NCBI RefSeq assembly: GCF_016820515.1
Contig: NZ_JADHDV010000007.1
Location: 62,001 to 126,000 of the forward strand
Direction of reading: 5' to 3'
Origin: Pseudoxanthomonas beigongshangi
GTDB taxonomy: Bacteria > Pseudomonadota > Gammaproteobacteria > Xanthomonadales > Xanthomonadaceae
Length of the DNA stretch: 64,000 nt
The notes under the pieces were generated by a model that saw only the letters and a list, made by a program, of their open reading frames with translations, was not told where the DNA came from and ran no database searches. Shown piece after piece: positions 9,344-17,246 of this stretch. The stretch's first letter is position 1. The number at the start of each line of letters is the position of its first letter. Made by a program: the position numbers and the translations under genes.

Positions 9344-11059
9344 ATGCGCCCGCTGGAACAGCAGATTGCCGAACGCTACCCCCACTGGTTCCGTGGCCGT
9401 CGCGCCGGCCTGACCCGGCCGCTGCTGCGTACCCTGGGCCGCTGGTCGCGGCTGGACCAGGCCTACGCCTTCCTGGCCGAGCACGCCCATCTGCGCGACT
9501 TCGCCTTCCTGCAGGCGGCCATCGACTTCCTCAACCTGCGCTACTCGGTCGATGCGGCCGAGCGCGCGCGGGTGCCGGCGACCGGGCGCCTGCTGATCGT
9601 CGCCAACCATCCCTCCGGCGCGCTGGACGCGATGGCCCTGCTGGACTTCGTCGGCGGCATCCGCCGCGACGTGAGGATCGTCGCCAACGACATGCTGACC
9701 AGCATCGACAACCTGTCCGGCCTGCTGCTGCCGGTGCGCATCCTGGGCGGCAATCCCCGCCCGGAGAGCATCCGCGCGGTCGAGCAGGCGCTGGAGGCGG
9801 AACAGTGCGTCATCGTGTTCCCGGCCGGCGAGGTCTCGCGGCTGGGACCGCGCGGCATCACCGACACCCGCTGGCGGCGCGGCTTCCTGCGGTTCGCCCG
9901 CAGCACCGGCACGCCGGTCCTGCCGATCCGGGTGCAGGCGCGCAATTCCGCGTTCTTCTACGGCGCCTCGGCGCTGTTCAAGCCAGCCGGCACCGCCCTG
10001 CTGGCGCGCGAGATGTTCAAGCGCAGCCAGCGCCGCATCGCCCTGCGAATCGGCACGCCGATGACCATCGCCGCCGACGAGGACAGCCAGACCGCCCTGC
10101 AACGGGTACGCCGCGCGCTGTACGCGCTGGGTCGCCGCGAGGCGCAGCGCAGCGAACCGGTCAGTCCGGAACCGCTGGTGCCGCCGGTGGAGCCGGCGCG
10201 TCTGGCCGTCGCGGTCGACGCGCTGGAAAGACTGGGCCGCACCACCGACGGCAAGCGCATCTGCGTGGGCCGGCTGGCCCCGGACTCGCCGGTGCTGCGC
10301 GAAATCGGCCGCCTGCGCGAGCTGACCTTCCGCGAAGTGGGCGAGGGCACCGGCAAGCGCCTGGACGTGGATCCCTACGACGCCTGGTACGAGCACATCG
10401 TGCTGTGGGACGAACAGGCGCGGAAGATCGCCGGCGCCTACCGCATCGCGCGCGGCGCGCCGGTGCTGGCCGAGCACGGCCTGAAGGGCCTGTATACCGC
10501 CTCGCTGTTCCGCTATGCCGACGATGCGCTGCCGCGCATCGCCGAGGGCATGGAACTGGGGCGCAGCTTCGTCGTCCCGGAATACTGGGGCAGCCGCAGC
10601 ATCGACTATCTGTGGCAGGGCATCGGCGCCTACCTGTGCCGGCACCCGCGGGTGCGCTACCTGTTCGGCGCGGTGTCGATGAGCGCGGCGCTGCCGCGCG
10701 ATGCGCGCGAGCAGATCGTTTCCTACTACGCCCGCTACTACGGCGTGGACAGTCGCGACGCGGTGTCGCGGCATCCGTTCCGCTATTCCGCCGTGCCACC
10801 GAGCTACGGCGGGATGGACGCCGATACCGCGTTCCGCGTGCTCAAGGCCAACCTGGACGCGCTCGGCGCCAGCGTGCCGATGCTGTACAAGCAATACACG
10901 GATCTGTGCGAACCCGGCGGCGCGCGCTTCCTCGCCTTCGGCGTGGATCCGGCCTTCTGCGATTCCATCGACGGCTTGATCGAAGTGGATCTGCATCGGA
11001 TCCGGCCAAAGAAGCGGGCGCGCTATCTGCAGCCGTCCGTCGAGGCGGTGCCGGCATGA
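9344..11059 (+). CDS. PlsC-GNAT acyltransferase fusion, OlsF-like (putative ornithine lipid synthase)
   Basis: A 571-residue two-domain acyltransferase. The N-terminal half (about residues 70-260) is a PlsC-type domain with [10 protein letters not shown] as the NHx4D motif and FPAGEVSR in place of FPEGTRS. The C-terminal half (about 300-540) is a GNAT/OlsB-type domain with a [15 protein letters not shown] segment followed by LWQGIGAYL. This order, OlsA-like then OlsB-like, matches the bifunctional OlsF proteins that N-acylate ornithine and then O-acylate lyso-ornithine lipid. COG3176 'hemolysin-like' annotation is a common alternative label. The stop overlaps the next start as ATGA. Function is inferred from architecture only. 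Confidence 0.75.
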   Translation: MRPLEQQIAERYPHWFRGRRAGLTRPLLRTLGRWSRLDQAYAFLAEHAHLRDFAFLQAAIDFLNLRYSVDAAERARVPATGRLLIVANHPSGALDAMALLDFVGGIRRDVRIVANDMLTSIDNLSGLLLPVRILGGNPRPESIRAVEQALEAEQCVIVFPAGEVSRLGPRGITDTRWRRGFLRFARSTGTPVLPIRVQARNSAFFYGASALFKPAGTALLAREMFKRSQRRIALRIGTPMTIAADEDSQTALQRVRRALYALGRREAQRSEPVSPEPLVPPVEPARLAVAVDALERLGRTTDGKRICVGRLAPDSPVLREIGRLRELTFREVGEGTGKRLDVDPYDAWYEHIVLWDEQARKIAGAYRIARGAPVLAEHGLKGLYTASLFRYADDALPRIAEGMELGRSFVVPEYWGSRSIDYLWQGIGAYLCRHPRVRYLFGAVSMSAALPRDAREQIVSYYARYYGVDSRDAVSRHPFRYSAVPPSYGGMDADTAFRVLKANLDALGASVPMLYKQYTDLCEPGGARFLAFGVDPAFCDSIDGLIEVDLHRIRPKKRARYLQPSVEAVPA

Positions 11060-11880
11060 GCCCGCAGGCCGTCGACGCGGGCATCCGGCGGGCGGTCTTC
11101 GTTTCCGATGTCCATCTGGGTTCCAAGCATTGCCACGCCGCCGAGTTCGCCGATTTCCTGGCGACCCTGCGCTGCCGCCGCCTGTATCTGGTTGGCGACA
11201 TCGTCGATTTGTGGTGGATGGCGCAACGCCGCGCCAACTGGGATGCCGCCCACAATCGGGTGATCGAACAATTGCATGCGCTGGCGCGCAACGGCACCGA
11301 GCTGATCTACGTGCCCGGCAACCACGACCGTCCGATCCGCCGTTTCTGCGGGCTGATGCTGCCGGCGATGCAGGTGCGCCGCCGCGCCATCCACGTGACC
11401 GCCGATGGCCGCCGTCTGCTGGTCACCCACGGCGACGACTACGACGGCATCACCCATTTCGGCGGGCTGCAGGAGAAGTTCGGCGACTGGCTGTACTACC
11501 GCATCCTCACCGGCAACCGCCTGACCAACCGCATCCGCCGCCGGCTGGGCCTGCGCTACTGGTCGCTGGCCGAATACCTCAAGCGCCAGAGCGACGCGGC
11601 CGAACGCTACATCGGCCGCTTCGTGCAGGCCGGCCTGGACGATGCGAGCCGGCGCGGACTCGACGGCATCCTGTGCGGCCATATCCACCGCGCCGCGCTG
11701 TTCCAGCGCGACGGCCTGCTGTACGCCAACGACGGCGACTGGGTGGAAAGCCTCACCGCGCTCAGCGAGGAAGCCGACGGTACCCTGCGTCTGCTGTCGC
11801 ATACCGGTCAGGTACTGAGCGAAGTCCCGCCGCGCCTGCGGCTGGTGGCGCTGGAGCGACCGGAAGCGAAGGCGGCTTGA
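11056..11880 (+). CDS. LpxH-like metallophosphoesterase (UDP-2,3-diacylglucosamine diphosphatase family)
   Basis: A 274-residue calcineurin-like phosphoesterase. Metal-ligand motifs are in order: SDVHLG near residue 17, GDIVDLWW near 45, PGNHDR near 81, THGDDYDG near 118 and CGHIHRA near 205. This is the layout of LpxH and COG2908 proteins, which hydrolyse UDP-2,3-diacylglucosamine in lipid A synthesis. Its ATG overlaps the acyltransferase stop, so the two are translationally coupled. True LpxH is usually near 240 residues, so this may be a paralogue acting on another lipid pyrophosphate or phosphate. Confidence 0.8.
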   Translation: MSPQAVDAGIRRAVFVSDVHLGSKHCHAAEFADFLATLRCRRLYLVGDIVDLWWMAQRRANWDAAHNRVIEQLHALARNGTELIYVPGNHDRPIRRFCGLMLPAMQVRRRAIHVTADGRRLLVTHGDDYDGITHFGGLQEKFGDWLYYRILTGNRLTNRIRRRLGLRYWSLAEYLKRQSDAAERYIGRFVQAGLDDASRRGLDGILCGHIHRAALFQRDGLLYANDGDWVESLTALSEEADGTLRLLSHTGQVLSEVPPRLRLVALERPEAKAA

Positions 11881-11903
11881 ACGCGGGGCGACTTGGCGCG
11901 AAA

Positions 11904-12030
11904 GCAAATCCCCCGTCGTCCGCTGCGCGGCCGCCCGCCCCCTTTTTCAAAGGGGGCATGGAAGGGGCGCCGCCTGTACTGATTGAGGAGTACCTCCCCC
12001 TTTGAAAAAGGGGGATTGAGGGGGATTTGC
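11904..12030. repeat. Intergenic inverted-repeat element with CCCCCTTTTTCAAAGGGGG core
   Basis: The outer arms GCAAATCCCCC (11904) and GGGGGATTTGC (12020) are inverted copies. Inside them are two palindromes built on CCCCCTTTTTCAAAGGGGG, one in each orientation (about 11938-11958 and 11996-12014). The whole of about 127 bp lies in the 196-bp gap between the phosphoesterase and the DUF457 gene. It has the look of a dispersed REP/MITE-like element. There is no coding capacity, and similar cores are not seen elsewhere in this window. Confidence 0.8.
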
Positions 12031-12076
12031 TGTTCGCCTCACCCGCCCCCAGTCAGCCAACTGCTAGCATCCCGGC

Positions 12077-13168
12077 ATGGATTCCCTCTCCCAGATCGTC
12101 CTTGGCGGGGCCGTTGCCGCCGCCATCGCCCCCGCCGGTCACCGTCGCGCCGCCTTGCTGGCCGGCGCCGCGCTGGGCACGCTGCCCGACCTCGACAGCC
12201 TGCCCATCCTGCTGTTCACCGACGATCCGGTGGCATTGATGACGATGCACCGCAGCTTCAGCCATTCGCTGTTCGTGCTGCCGTGGGTGGGCGGGTTGAT
12301 CTGGTGGCTGTGCAAGCGACGCAATGGCCGCGTCGCGCAGGCGCCGGCGCGCTGGTTCTGGGCGATCCAGCTGGCGCTGATCACCCATCCGCTGCTGGAC
12401 GCGTTCACCGTCTACGGCACCCAGTTGTGGTGGCCGCTGCAACCACATCCAACGATGTGGTCGAGCGTCTTCATCATCGATCCGCTGTACACGATCTGGC
12501 TGCTGATCGCCTGCCTGCTGGCGTGGTGGTGGCGCGACCGGATCGCCGCACGGCGTGCGTTGCTGGCCGGACTGGTGCTGAGCAGCGCCTACCTGGGCTG
12601 GTCGTTGCTGGCCAAGGCCCAGATCGATCGGGTCGCCGAACGCTCGCTGGCGGCGATGGGGCTGGGCGATGCGCCGTACTTCAGCGTGCCGATGCCGTTC
12701 AACACGCTGCTGTGGCGGGTGGTGGCGATGACGCCTTCCGGCTACGTGGAGGCGGAGTATTCGATTGCTTCGGATCGCGGCGCGATGGCATTCCGCGGAT
12801 ATCCGTCCAATGTGCAGGCGCTGGCCGAAGCCCGCGGGATTCCCGCCGTGCAACGCCTGCAATGGTTCAACCGCGGCTTCATGCGCGCGCGGGTACGGGA
12901 CGACGGCGTGCTGGTGCTGTCGGACCTGCGGATGGGACTGGAGCCGGACTACAACTTCAGTTTCGAGGTCGCGCGACGGCAGGGGGGCCGCTGGCAGCCG
13001 ATGCCGCCGGTGCAACAGCCCTGGCGGGCGCCGATATCCGGCTGGAGCGGGCTGCGGACGCTGCTGGCGGCGATGTGGCATCGCATCTGGCATGCCGATG
13101 CGCGCACCCTGCGCAGCGTCATCGTGGAGGAACCGCCGACGGAGACCACGGTCCCGGGAGCGCCGTGA
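12077..13168 (+). CDS. DUF457/YdjM-like membrane-bound metal-dependent hydrolase
   Basis: A 363-residue integral membrane protein. The N-terminal half has several hydrophobic helices interspersed with conserved metal-ligand-like residues: GTLPDLDSLP near residue 35, MHRSFSHS near 56, and THPLLDAFTVYGTQ near 100. These are characteristic of the DUF457/YdjM family (predicted metal-dependent hydrolases). The C-terminal half, with a soluble beta-rich stretch, is less conserved. Nothing in its neighbours clarifies the substrate. It is convergent with the methyltransferase gene that ends at 13195. Confidence 0.82.
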   Translation: MDSLSQIVLGGAVAAAIAPAGHRRAALLAGAALGTLPDLDSLPILLFTDDPVALMTMHRSFSHSLFVLPWVGGLIWWLCKRRNGRVAQAPARWFWAIQLALITHPLLDAFTVYGTQLWWPLQPHPTMWSSVFIIDPLYTIWLLIACLLAWWWRDRIAARRALLAGLVLSSAYLGWSLLAKAQIDRVAERSLAAMGLGDAPYFSVPMPFNTLLWRVVAMTPSGYVEAEYSIASDRGAMAFRGYPSNVQALAEARGIPAVQRLQWFNRGFMRARVRDDGVLVLSDLRMGLEPDYNFSFEVARRQGGRWQPMPPVQQPWRAPISGWSGLRTLLAAMWHRIWHADARTLRSVIVEEPPTETTVPGAP

Positions 13169-13194
13169 GTGAAGCGGTCCGGCGGTACGGATAG

Positions 13195-14019
13195 TCAGTA
13201 GACCGTGGCGCTGGCCTGCACGAACGCGTAGAAGAACACCGCGTTCGGATCGTTCTGCACATCGTTCATCTCGCGGCGCATGCCTTCGACGACGTCCGGG
13301 GTGACCCGGCCGGCTTCCAGCAACTGCTCGGACGCCGACAGCAGCAATTCCTCCCAGAACGCGATCATGGTCTTGCGCCGCGCCGGTTCGCGATTGTCGA
13401 AATGGAAGGTCTTGATCTCGGTCTGCACGTCGCGGAAACCGCCGGCCAGCAGCAGGTTGCCGAGCTTGGCGCCGACGAACGGATCCCCGCCGTTGTCGTA
13501 CTGGAAATCGTTGAACGCCATCCAGTAGCGCCAAACGTTGGGCGAGTAGGGATGCAGCAGGAACGAGGAGTTCATCACCTCGGTGACGTAGACCGGCGAG
13601 CCGGGCGCGAGCACGCGGCGCACCTCGTTGAGCACCCGCTGCGGCGAGGGCACGTGTTCCAGTACCCAGCACAGGAACGCGGCATCGAAGGTGCGCGGTT
13701 CGAACGGCAGGTTGGTGGCATCGGCCTGGTGCAGCTCGTAGCGTTCGCGGCACCAGGGCATCTGGGCCAGATTGCGGCGCGCGGCTTCCAACTGCAGCGA
13801 ATTCAGATCCACGCAGGTCACGTGGATGTCGGGGAACCGCCGCAGCAGGATTTCGGTCTGCGCGCCGACTCCGCTGCCGACTTCCAACACCCGCCGCACG
13901 CCGGTGTAGTCGATGCGGCTGAAGATGGTGGATTCGGCCAGCCGTGCCTGCTTCATCAGGCGGGCCTGCTCCACCGGCGAGAAACCGTGCAGATACGCGG
14001 GAGACGGGGATTCGCTCAT
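13195..14019 (-). CDS. Class I SAM-dependent methyltransferase
   Basis: A 274-residue Rossmann-fold methyltransferase. Motif I is RVLEVGSGVGAQTE near residue 43, the acidic residue ending beta-2 is in VTCVDLN near 70, and post-motif sequence AAFLCWVLEHVPSP lies near 113. Substrate is not evident; the fold resembles small-molecule (UbiE-like) methyltransferases. It starts 13 bp downstream of dusB on the same strand and is probably cotranscribed, occupying the place where fis is found in enterobacterial dusB operons. Confidence 0.85.
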   Translation of the reverse strand: MSESPSPAYLHGFSPVEQARLMKQARLAESTIFSRIDYTGVRRVLEVGSGVGAQTEILLRRFPDIHVTCVDLNSLQLEAARRNLAQMPWCRERYELHQADATNLPFEPRTFDAAFLCWVLEHVPSPQRVLNEVRRVLAPGSPVYVTEVMNSSFLLHPYSPNVWRYWMAFNDFQYDNGGDPFVGAKLGNLLLAGGFRDVQTEIKTFHFDNREPARRKTMIAFWEELLLSASEQLLEAGRVTPDVVEGMRREMNDVQNDPNAVFFYAFVQASATVY

Positions 14020-14032
14020 GGCACGGCTCCGG

Positions 14033-15031
14033 TCAGGCGGCGGCGGGCAGCTCCGGGACGACGCCCGCGATCAGGGCGTCGAAGTAATCGGTGGTCAGCG
14101 CGATCTGCGCTTCGGCAGTTTCGGCGCGGTTGACCACCGCGCGGAAGGCGGCGTTCTCGGGACGATCCTTTGCATACCAGCCCAGGTGCTTGCGGGCGAT
14201 GCGCACGCCCTGTGCCTCGCCGTAGAACCCATGCAGCGCATGCAGGTGGCCGAGCAGGACGTCACGGACTTCCGACAGCGCGGGTGCGGGCAGGAGGTCG
14301 CCGGTGTCCAGGAAATGCGCCACCTCGCGGAAGATCCACGGCCGGCCCTGGGCGGCGCGGCCAATCATCACCGCGTCGGCGCCGGTGGCCTTCAGCACGG
14401 CCGCGGCCTTGTGCGGCGAATCGACGTCGCCATTGGCGAACACGGGGATGCGCAGTTCGGCCTTGATCGCGGCGATGGTGGCGTACTCGGCCTGGCCGGT
14501 GTAGTGCTGATCGCGGGTGCGCCCATGCACCGCCAGCGCGGCGATGCCGCTGGCCTCGGCGATGCGCGCGATCACCGGCCCGTTGCGGTGGTCGCAATCC
14601 CATCCGGTGCGGATTTTCAGGGTCACCGGGACGTCGACCGCGCCGACCACGGCCTCCAGGATCCGCGCCACCAGCGATTCGTCGCGCATCAGCGCCGAGC
14701 CGGCCCAGGCGTTGCAGACCTTCTTGGCCGGGCAACCCATGTTGATATCGATGATCTGGGCGCCGTGATCGACGTTGTAGCGCGCGGCCTCGGCCAGCTG
14801 GCGCGGCTCGGTGCCGGCGATCTGGACGCTGATCGGCGCCGGCTCGCCGTCGTGGTCCATGCGCCGGCGCGATTTGTCGGTCTTCCAGAAGCGCGAGTCG
14901 CTGATGGTCATTTCCGACACGGCCAGTCCGGCGCCCAGCCGCTTGCACAGCTGGCGGAACGGCTTGTCGGTGACCCCGGCCATGGGAGCCAGGATCACCG
15001 GGGTATCGATGCGGTGCGGACCGATCTGCAT
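14033..15031 (-). CDS. dusB: tRNA-dihydrouridine synthase B
   Basis: Reduces specific uridines in tRNA to dihydrouridine using FMN and NADPH. The 332-residue protein opens APMAGVTDKPFRQL (FMN-binding strand), has NMGCPAKKVCNAWAGSALM with the catalytic Cys near residue 104, RTGWDC, AVHGRTRDQHYTG, and ANGDVDSP and MIGRAAQGRPWIF for FMN phosphate binding. These favour DusB over DusA or DusC. The ATG at 15031 gives the family N-terminus MQIGPHRIDTP. Downstream is a methyltransferase rather than fis. Confidence 0.95.
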   Translation of the reverse strand: MQIGPHRIDTPVILAPMAGVTDKPFRQLCKRLGAGLAVSEMTISDSRFWKTDKSRRRMDHDGEPAPISVQIAGTEPRQLAEAARYNVDHGAQIIDINMGCPAKKVCNAWAGSALMRDESLVARILEAVVGAVDVPVTLKIRTGWDCDHRNGPVIARIAEASGIAALAVHGRTRDQHYTGQAEYATIAAIKAELRIPVFANGDVDSPHKAAAVLKATGADAVMIGRAAQGRPWIFREVAHFLDTGDLLPAPALSEVRDVLLGHLHALHGFYGEAQGVRIARKHLGWYAKDRPENAAFRAVVNRAETAEAQIALTTDYFDALIAGVVPELPAAA

Positions 15032-15070
15032 GCGCGCATTGTAGTGCGGCGGACGCGCGGGAACGTGTAC

Positions 15071-15499
15071 CTACAGGCTGGGCCAGGCCTGCAGGGTGCC
15101 GGCAAGATAGAACCCGCCGAGTCCCAGGCAGGCGACCGAACTGACGATCCAGAAGCGGACACCGTTGTAGCCGGGCCGAAGCGCGGCGATGGCCACGCCG
15201 GCGATTCCGCGCAACAGCAGGACGGCGGTGATCGCGGGCAGGATGAAGCGGGTGGCCGGCAGGGTGGGAAGCATTCCCGCGCCGGCCAGCGCGTACAGCG
15301 TCCAGATCCCCAGTACGAGCGTGATCGCGCCGGTGATGACCGTCGGCCGCCATCGGCGCTCGCGTGACCAGCGGACCATCCGTTCGCCGGCCCCCAGGGC
15401 GTCGTACCAGGCGGGACCGAACGCGATGCAGCCGATATGCAGCAGCGCCGCGAGCGCCGTGCCCGCCGCGGCCAACAACAACGCCGTATTGCCTTCCAT
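15071..15499 (-). CDS. Small integral membrane protein, unknown function
   Basis: A 142-residue protein with about four hydrophobic segments (around residues 6-25, 50-70, 75-95 and 115-135). The start MEGNTALLL at 15499 is preferred over an upstream in-frame start at 15574 because the extra residues are polar and the membrane domain begins immediately after 15499. It lies 39 bp upstream of dusB on the same strand and could be cotranscribed. I do not recognise a specific family. Confidence 0.7.
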   Translation of the reverse strand: MEGNTALLLAAAGTALAALLHIGCIAFGPAWYDALGAGERMVRWSRERRWRPTVITGAITLVLGIWTLYALAGAGMLPTLPATRFILPAITAVLLLRGIAGVAIAALRPGYNGVRFWIVSSVACLGLGGFYLAGTLQAWPSL

Positions 15500-15708
15500 G
15501 CGAATCTCCGGAGTCGGGACCCGATCCTGGACGAGGCGCGGGAGGAGGGGCAATGCGACGGAAGGTCGCAGCATACGCCGCGAGCGCGGCGCGGACGGTC
15601 AGCGTGCCGGATCGGGCGCGCGCCGCGGAAGCGCGGCGATTGGCTGCCGAGGGAAACGAAGGAAAAGGGAGGCGCGGCCGGTGGTCGACCGGGCCGCGCG
15701 GAAGGTCA

Positions 15709-16044
15709 TCAGGCGGTCTCGTCGACCACCTCGGCATCCGGGGCGTTGCTCTTCACCGATGCGACGCCGTTGTCGCGGCTGGATGCGGATTCGTACATCT
15801 CGCTGGTGCCGATGACCTGGCTGTTGCCGGCTAGCAGATTGAAGAAGAACTTGTTGTTGCTGGACACCTTGTGCTCGTAGCGGGCGTCGTCGGTGCTGTT
15901 CTTCTTCACGGAGTCGATGCCGTTCTTGCAGCCGGCCTTGTCGGCGTAGCCCTGGCTGCTCAGGATGACCTGGCCGTTGCCGGCCTTCAGGTTGAACTGG
16001 AAATCGCCATTGCTGCGCTTGCCGATCACGAACTTGCCTGCCAT
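15709..16044 (-). CDS. YegP-family protein (two DUF1508 repeats)
   Basis: A 111-residue small soluble protein made of two tandem DUF1508 repeats. The first has GKRSNGDFQFNLKAGNGQVI then SSQGYADKAGCKNGIDSVKKN, the second NNKFFFNLLAGNSQVIGTSEMY then SSRDNGVASVKSN. This is the YegP architecture, whose biological role is not established. A possible terminator, a GCGCGGCC/GGCCGCGC stem at 15672-15699 followed by CTCCCTTTTCC on the minus strand, lies just downstream. The gene stands alone. Confidence 0.88.
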   Translation of the reverse strand: MAGKFVIGKRSNGDFQFNLKAGNGQVILSSQGYADKAGCKNGIDSVKKNSTDDARYEHKVSSNNKFFFNLLAGNSQVIGTSEMYESASSRDNGVASVKSNAPDAEVVDETA

Positions 16045-16092
16045 GAAGTCCTCCTTGGAAACGGGTGGCCTGGCGAGCTTAGCCGTGGCGTC

Positions 16093-17208
16093 TTAAGGAT
16101 CCGTGACGGTACGACGACGGCGCGCGCGCCAGAACAGGAAGCCGGTGACCAGGAAGAATGGCGGCAGCAGGCCGGACGCCGCCACCGCCCATTGCCACGG
16201 CCAGCCGCCGATGAAGCCGCCATGCAGCGGATACATGGCCTCGTCGATGCGTGCGCCCGCGCCCTGGCGGGTGGCGGTGTGGACCTGGACGACGCGGGCG
16301 GCGTAGGGGTCCAGCCAGATCTGGCTGCGCCCGTTCGGATGCCATTCGCCGATGGCCCGGTAGCGGATGGTGACCAGGGCGTCCTGGTCGTCCGGCGGGG
16401 AAATGCGCCGCAGTTCCCCGCCTTTCACTGCCGCCTGCGCGGCGCGCAGGATCGCGGCCCAGTCGACGTCGGCTTCGCGCGGCGCCATCGGCAGCGGCGG
16501 CACCACCTCGGGACCGTCGTCGAAACTCCAGCGCAGCGCGGGCCGGACCGCGTCGTGATAGACGATCGCCACGCCGGTCACCGTCGCCAGCAGCAGCAGC
16601 GGCAACAGCACCGCGCCGGTGCTGCGGTGCCAGCTCAGCCAGCGCCGGGTCGGCGGGCCGGTGTGCCAGCGCAGGCTGGCGGCCAGCGCGCCCTTGCGCG
16701 GCCACCACAGGTACAGGCCGGACAACAGCAGGAAGATCGCGATCAGCCCGCAGATGCCGAGCAGATCCTCGCCGGTTTCGCCATACAGCAGGTGGGTATG
16801 CAGTTCGCGCAGCCACAACACCGGATCGTTGTCGGCGTTGCGGATCAGCAGCAGTTCGCCGCTGGCCGGATCAAAATAACGGCGTTCGCCGTCCGGGAAA
16901 TACGCCTGCCAGACTGGCAGGCGCGCGGTGGGAATGTCCACCGAGCGCAGGCCGCGCGGCTGCCATTCGGCCAGCAGGCTTGCGAACGCCTTTGCCTGTG
17001 CATCCGTGCCCGGCAACGGCCGCCGGGTCCATTCCGGATGCTGGGCGAGCAGGATTTCCCGCTGGAAGGTCAGCACGGTGCCGCTGAGCGCGACCAGCGC
17101 GAACACCGTGCCGACAATCAGCCCCAGCCACAGGTGCAGCCACTTCAGCGCGCCGCGCACGCGATGGCGTGGCGGCGTGGAAGCGGATGTGGCCTGGCGG
17201 TGCGACAT
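16093..17208 (-). CDS. PepSY-associated TM-helix protein (putative siderophore-iron reductase)
   Basis: A 371-residue inner-membrane protein of the PepSY_TM family. The first helix, WLHLWLGLIVGTVFALVALS near residue 24, is followed by TVLTFQREIL, the conserved start of this family. Further helices lie near residues 135-155, 185-205 and 330-350, with periplasmic PepSY regions between. His residues in the first helix region and in WLSWHRSTG near 192 are typical. It lies 38 bp downstream of a TonB siderophore receptor with a Fur box, so the likely role is iron release or reduction from a siderophore, an inference from context. Confidence 0.85.
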   Translation of the reverse strand: MSHRQATSASTPPRHRVRGALKWLHLWLGLIVGTVFALVALSGTVLTFQREILLAQHPEWTRRPLPGTDAQAKAFASLLAEWQPRGLRSVDIPTARLPVWQAYFPDGERRYFDPASGELLLIRNADNDPVLWLRELHTHLLYGETGEDLLGICGLIAIFLLLSGLYLWWPRKGALAASLRWHTGPPTRRWLSWHRSTGAVLLPLLLLATVTGVAIVYHDAVRPALRWSFDDGPEVVPPLPMAPREADVDWAAILRAAQAAVKGGELRRISPPDDQDALVTIRYRAIGEWHPNGRSQIWLDPYAARVVQVHTATRQGAGARIDEAMYPLHGGFIGGWPWQWAVAASGLLPPFFLVTGFLFWRARRRRTVTDP

Positions 17209-17246
17209 GCGGGGCGTTGTGGCGGCAGCCGTTCAGGAGTGGCCGT

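Noticed and set aside
13180-14040. fis gene downstream of dusB
   Set aside because: The gene in that place is a SAM-dependent methyltransferase with no Fis HTH sequence.
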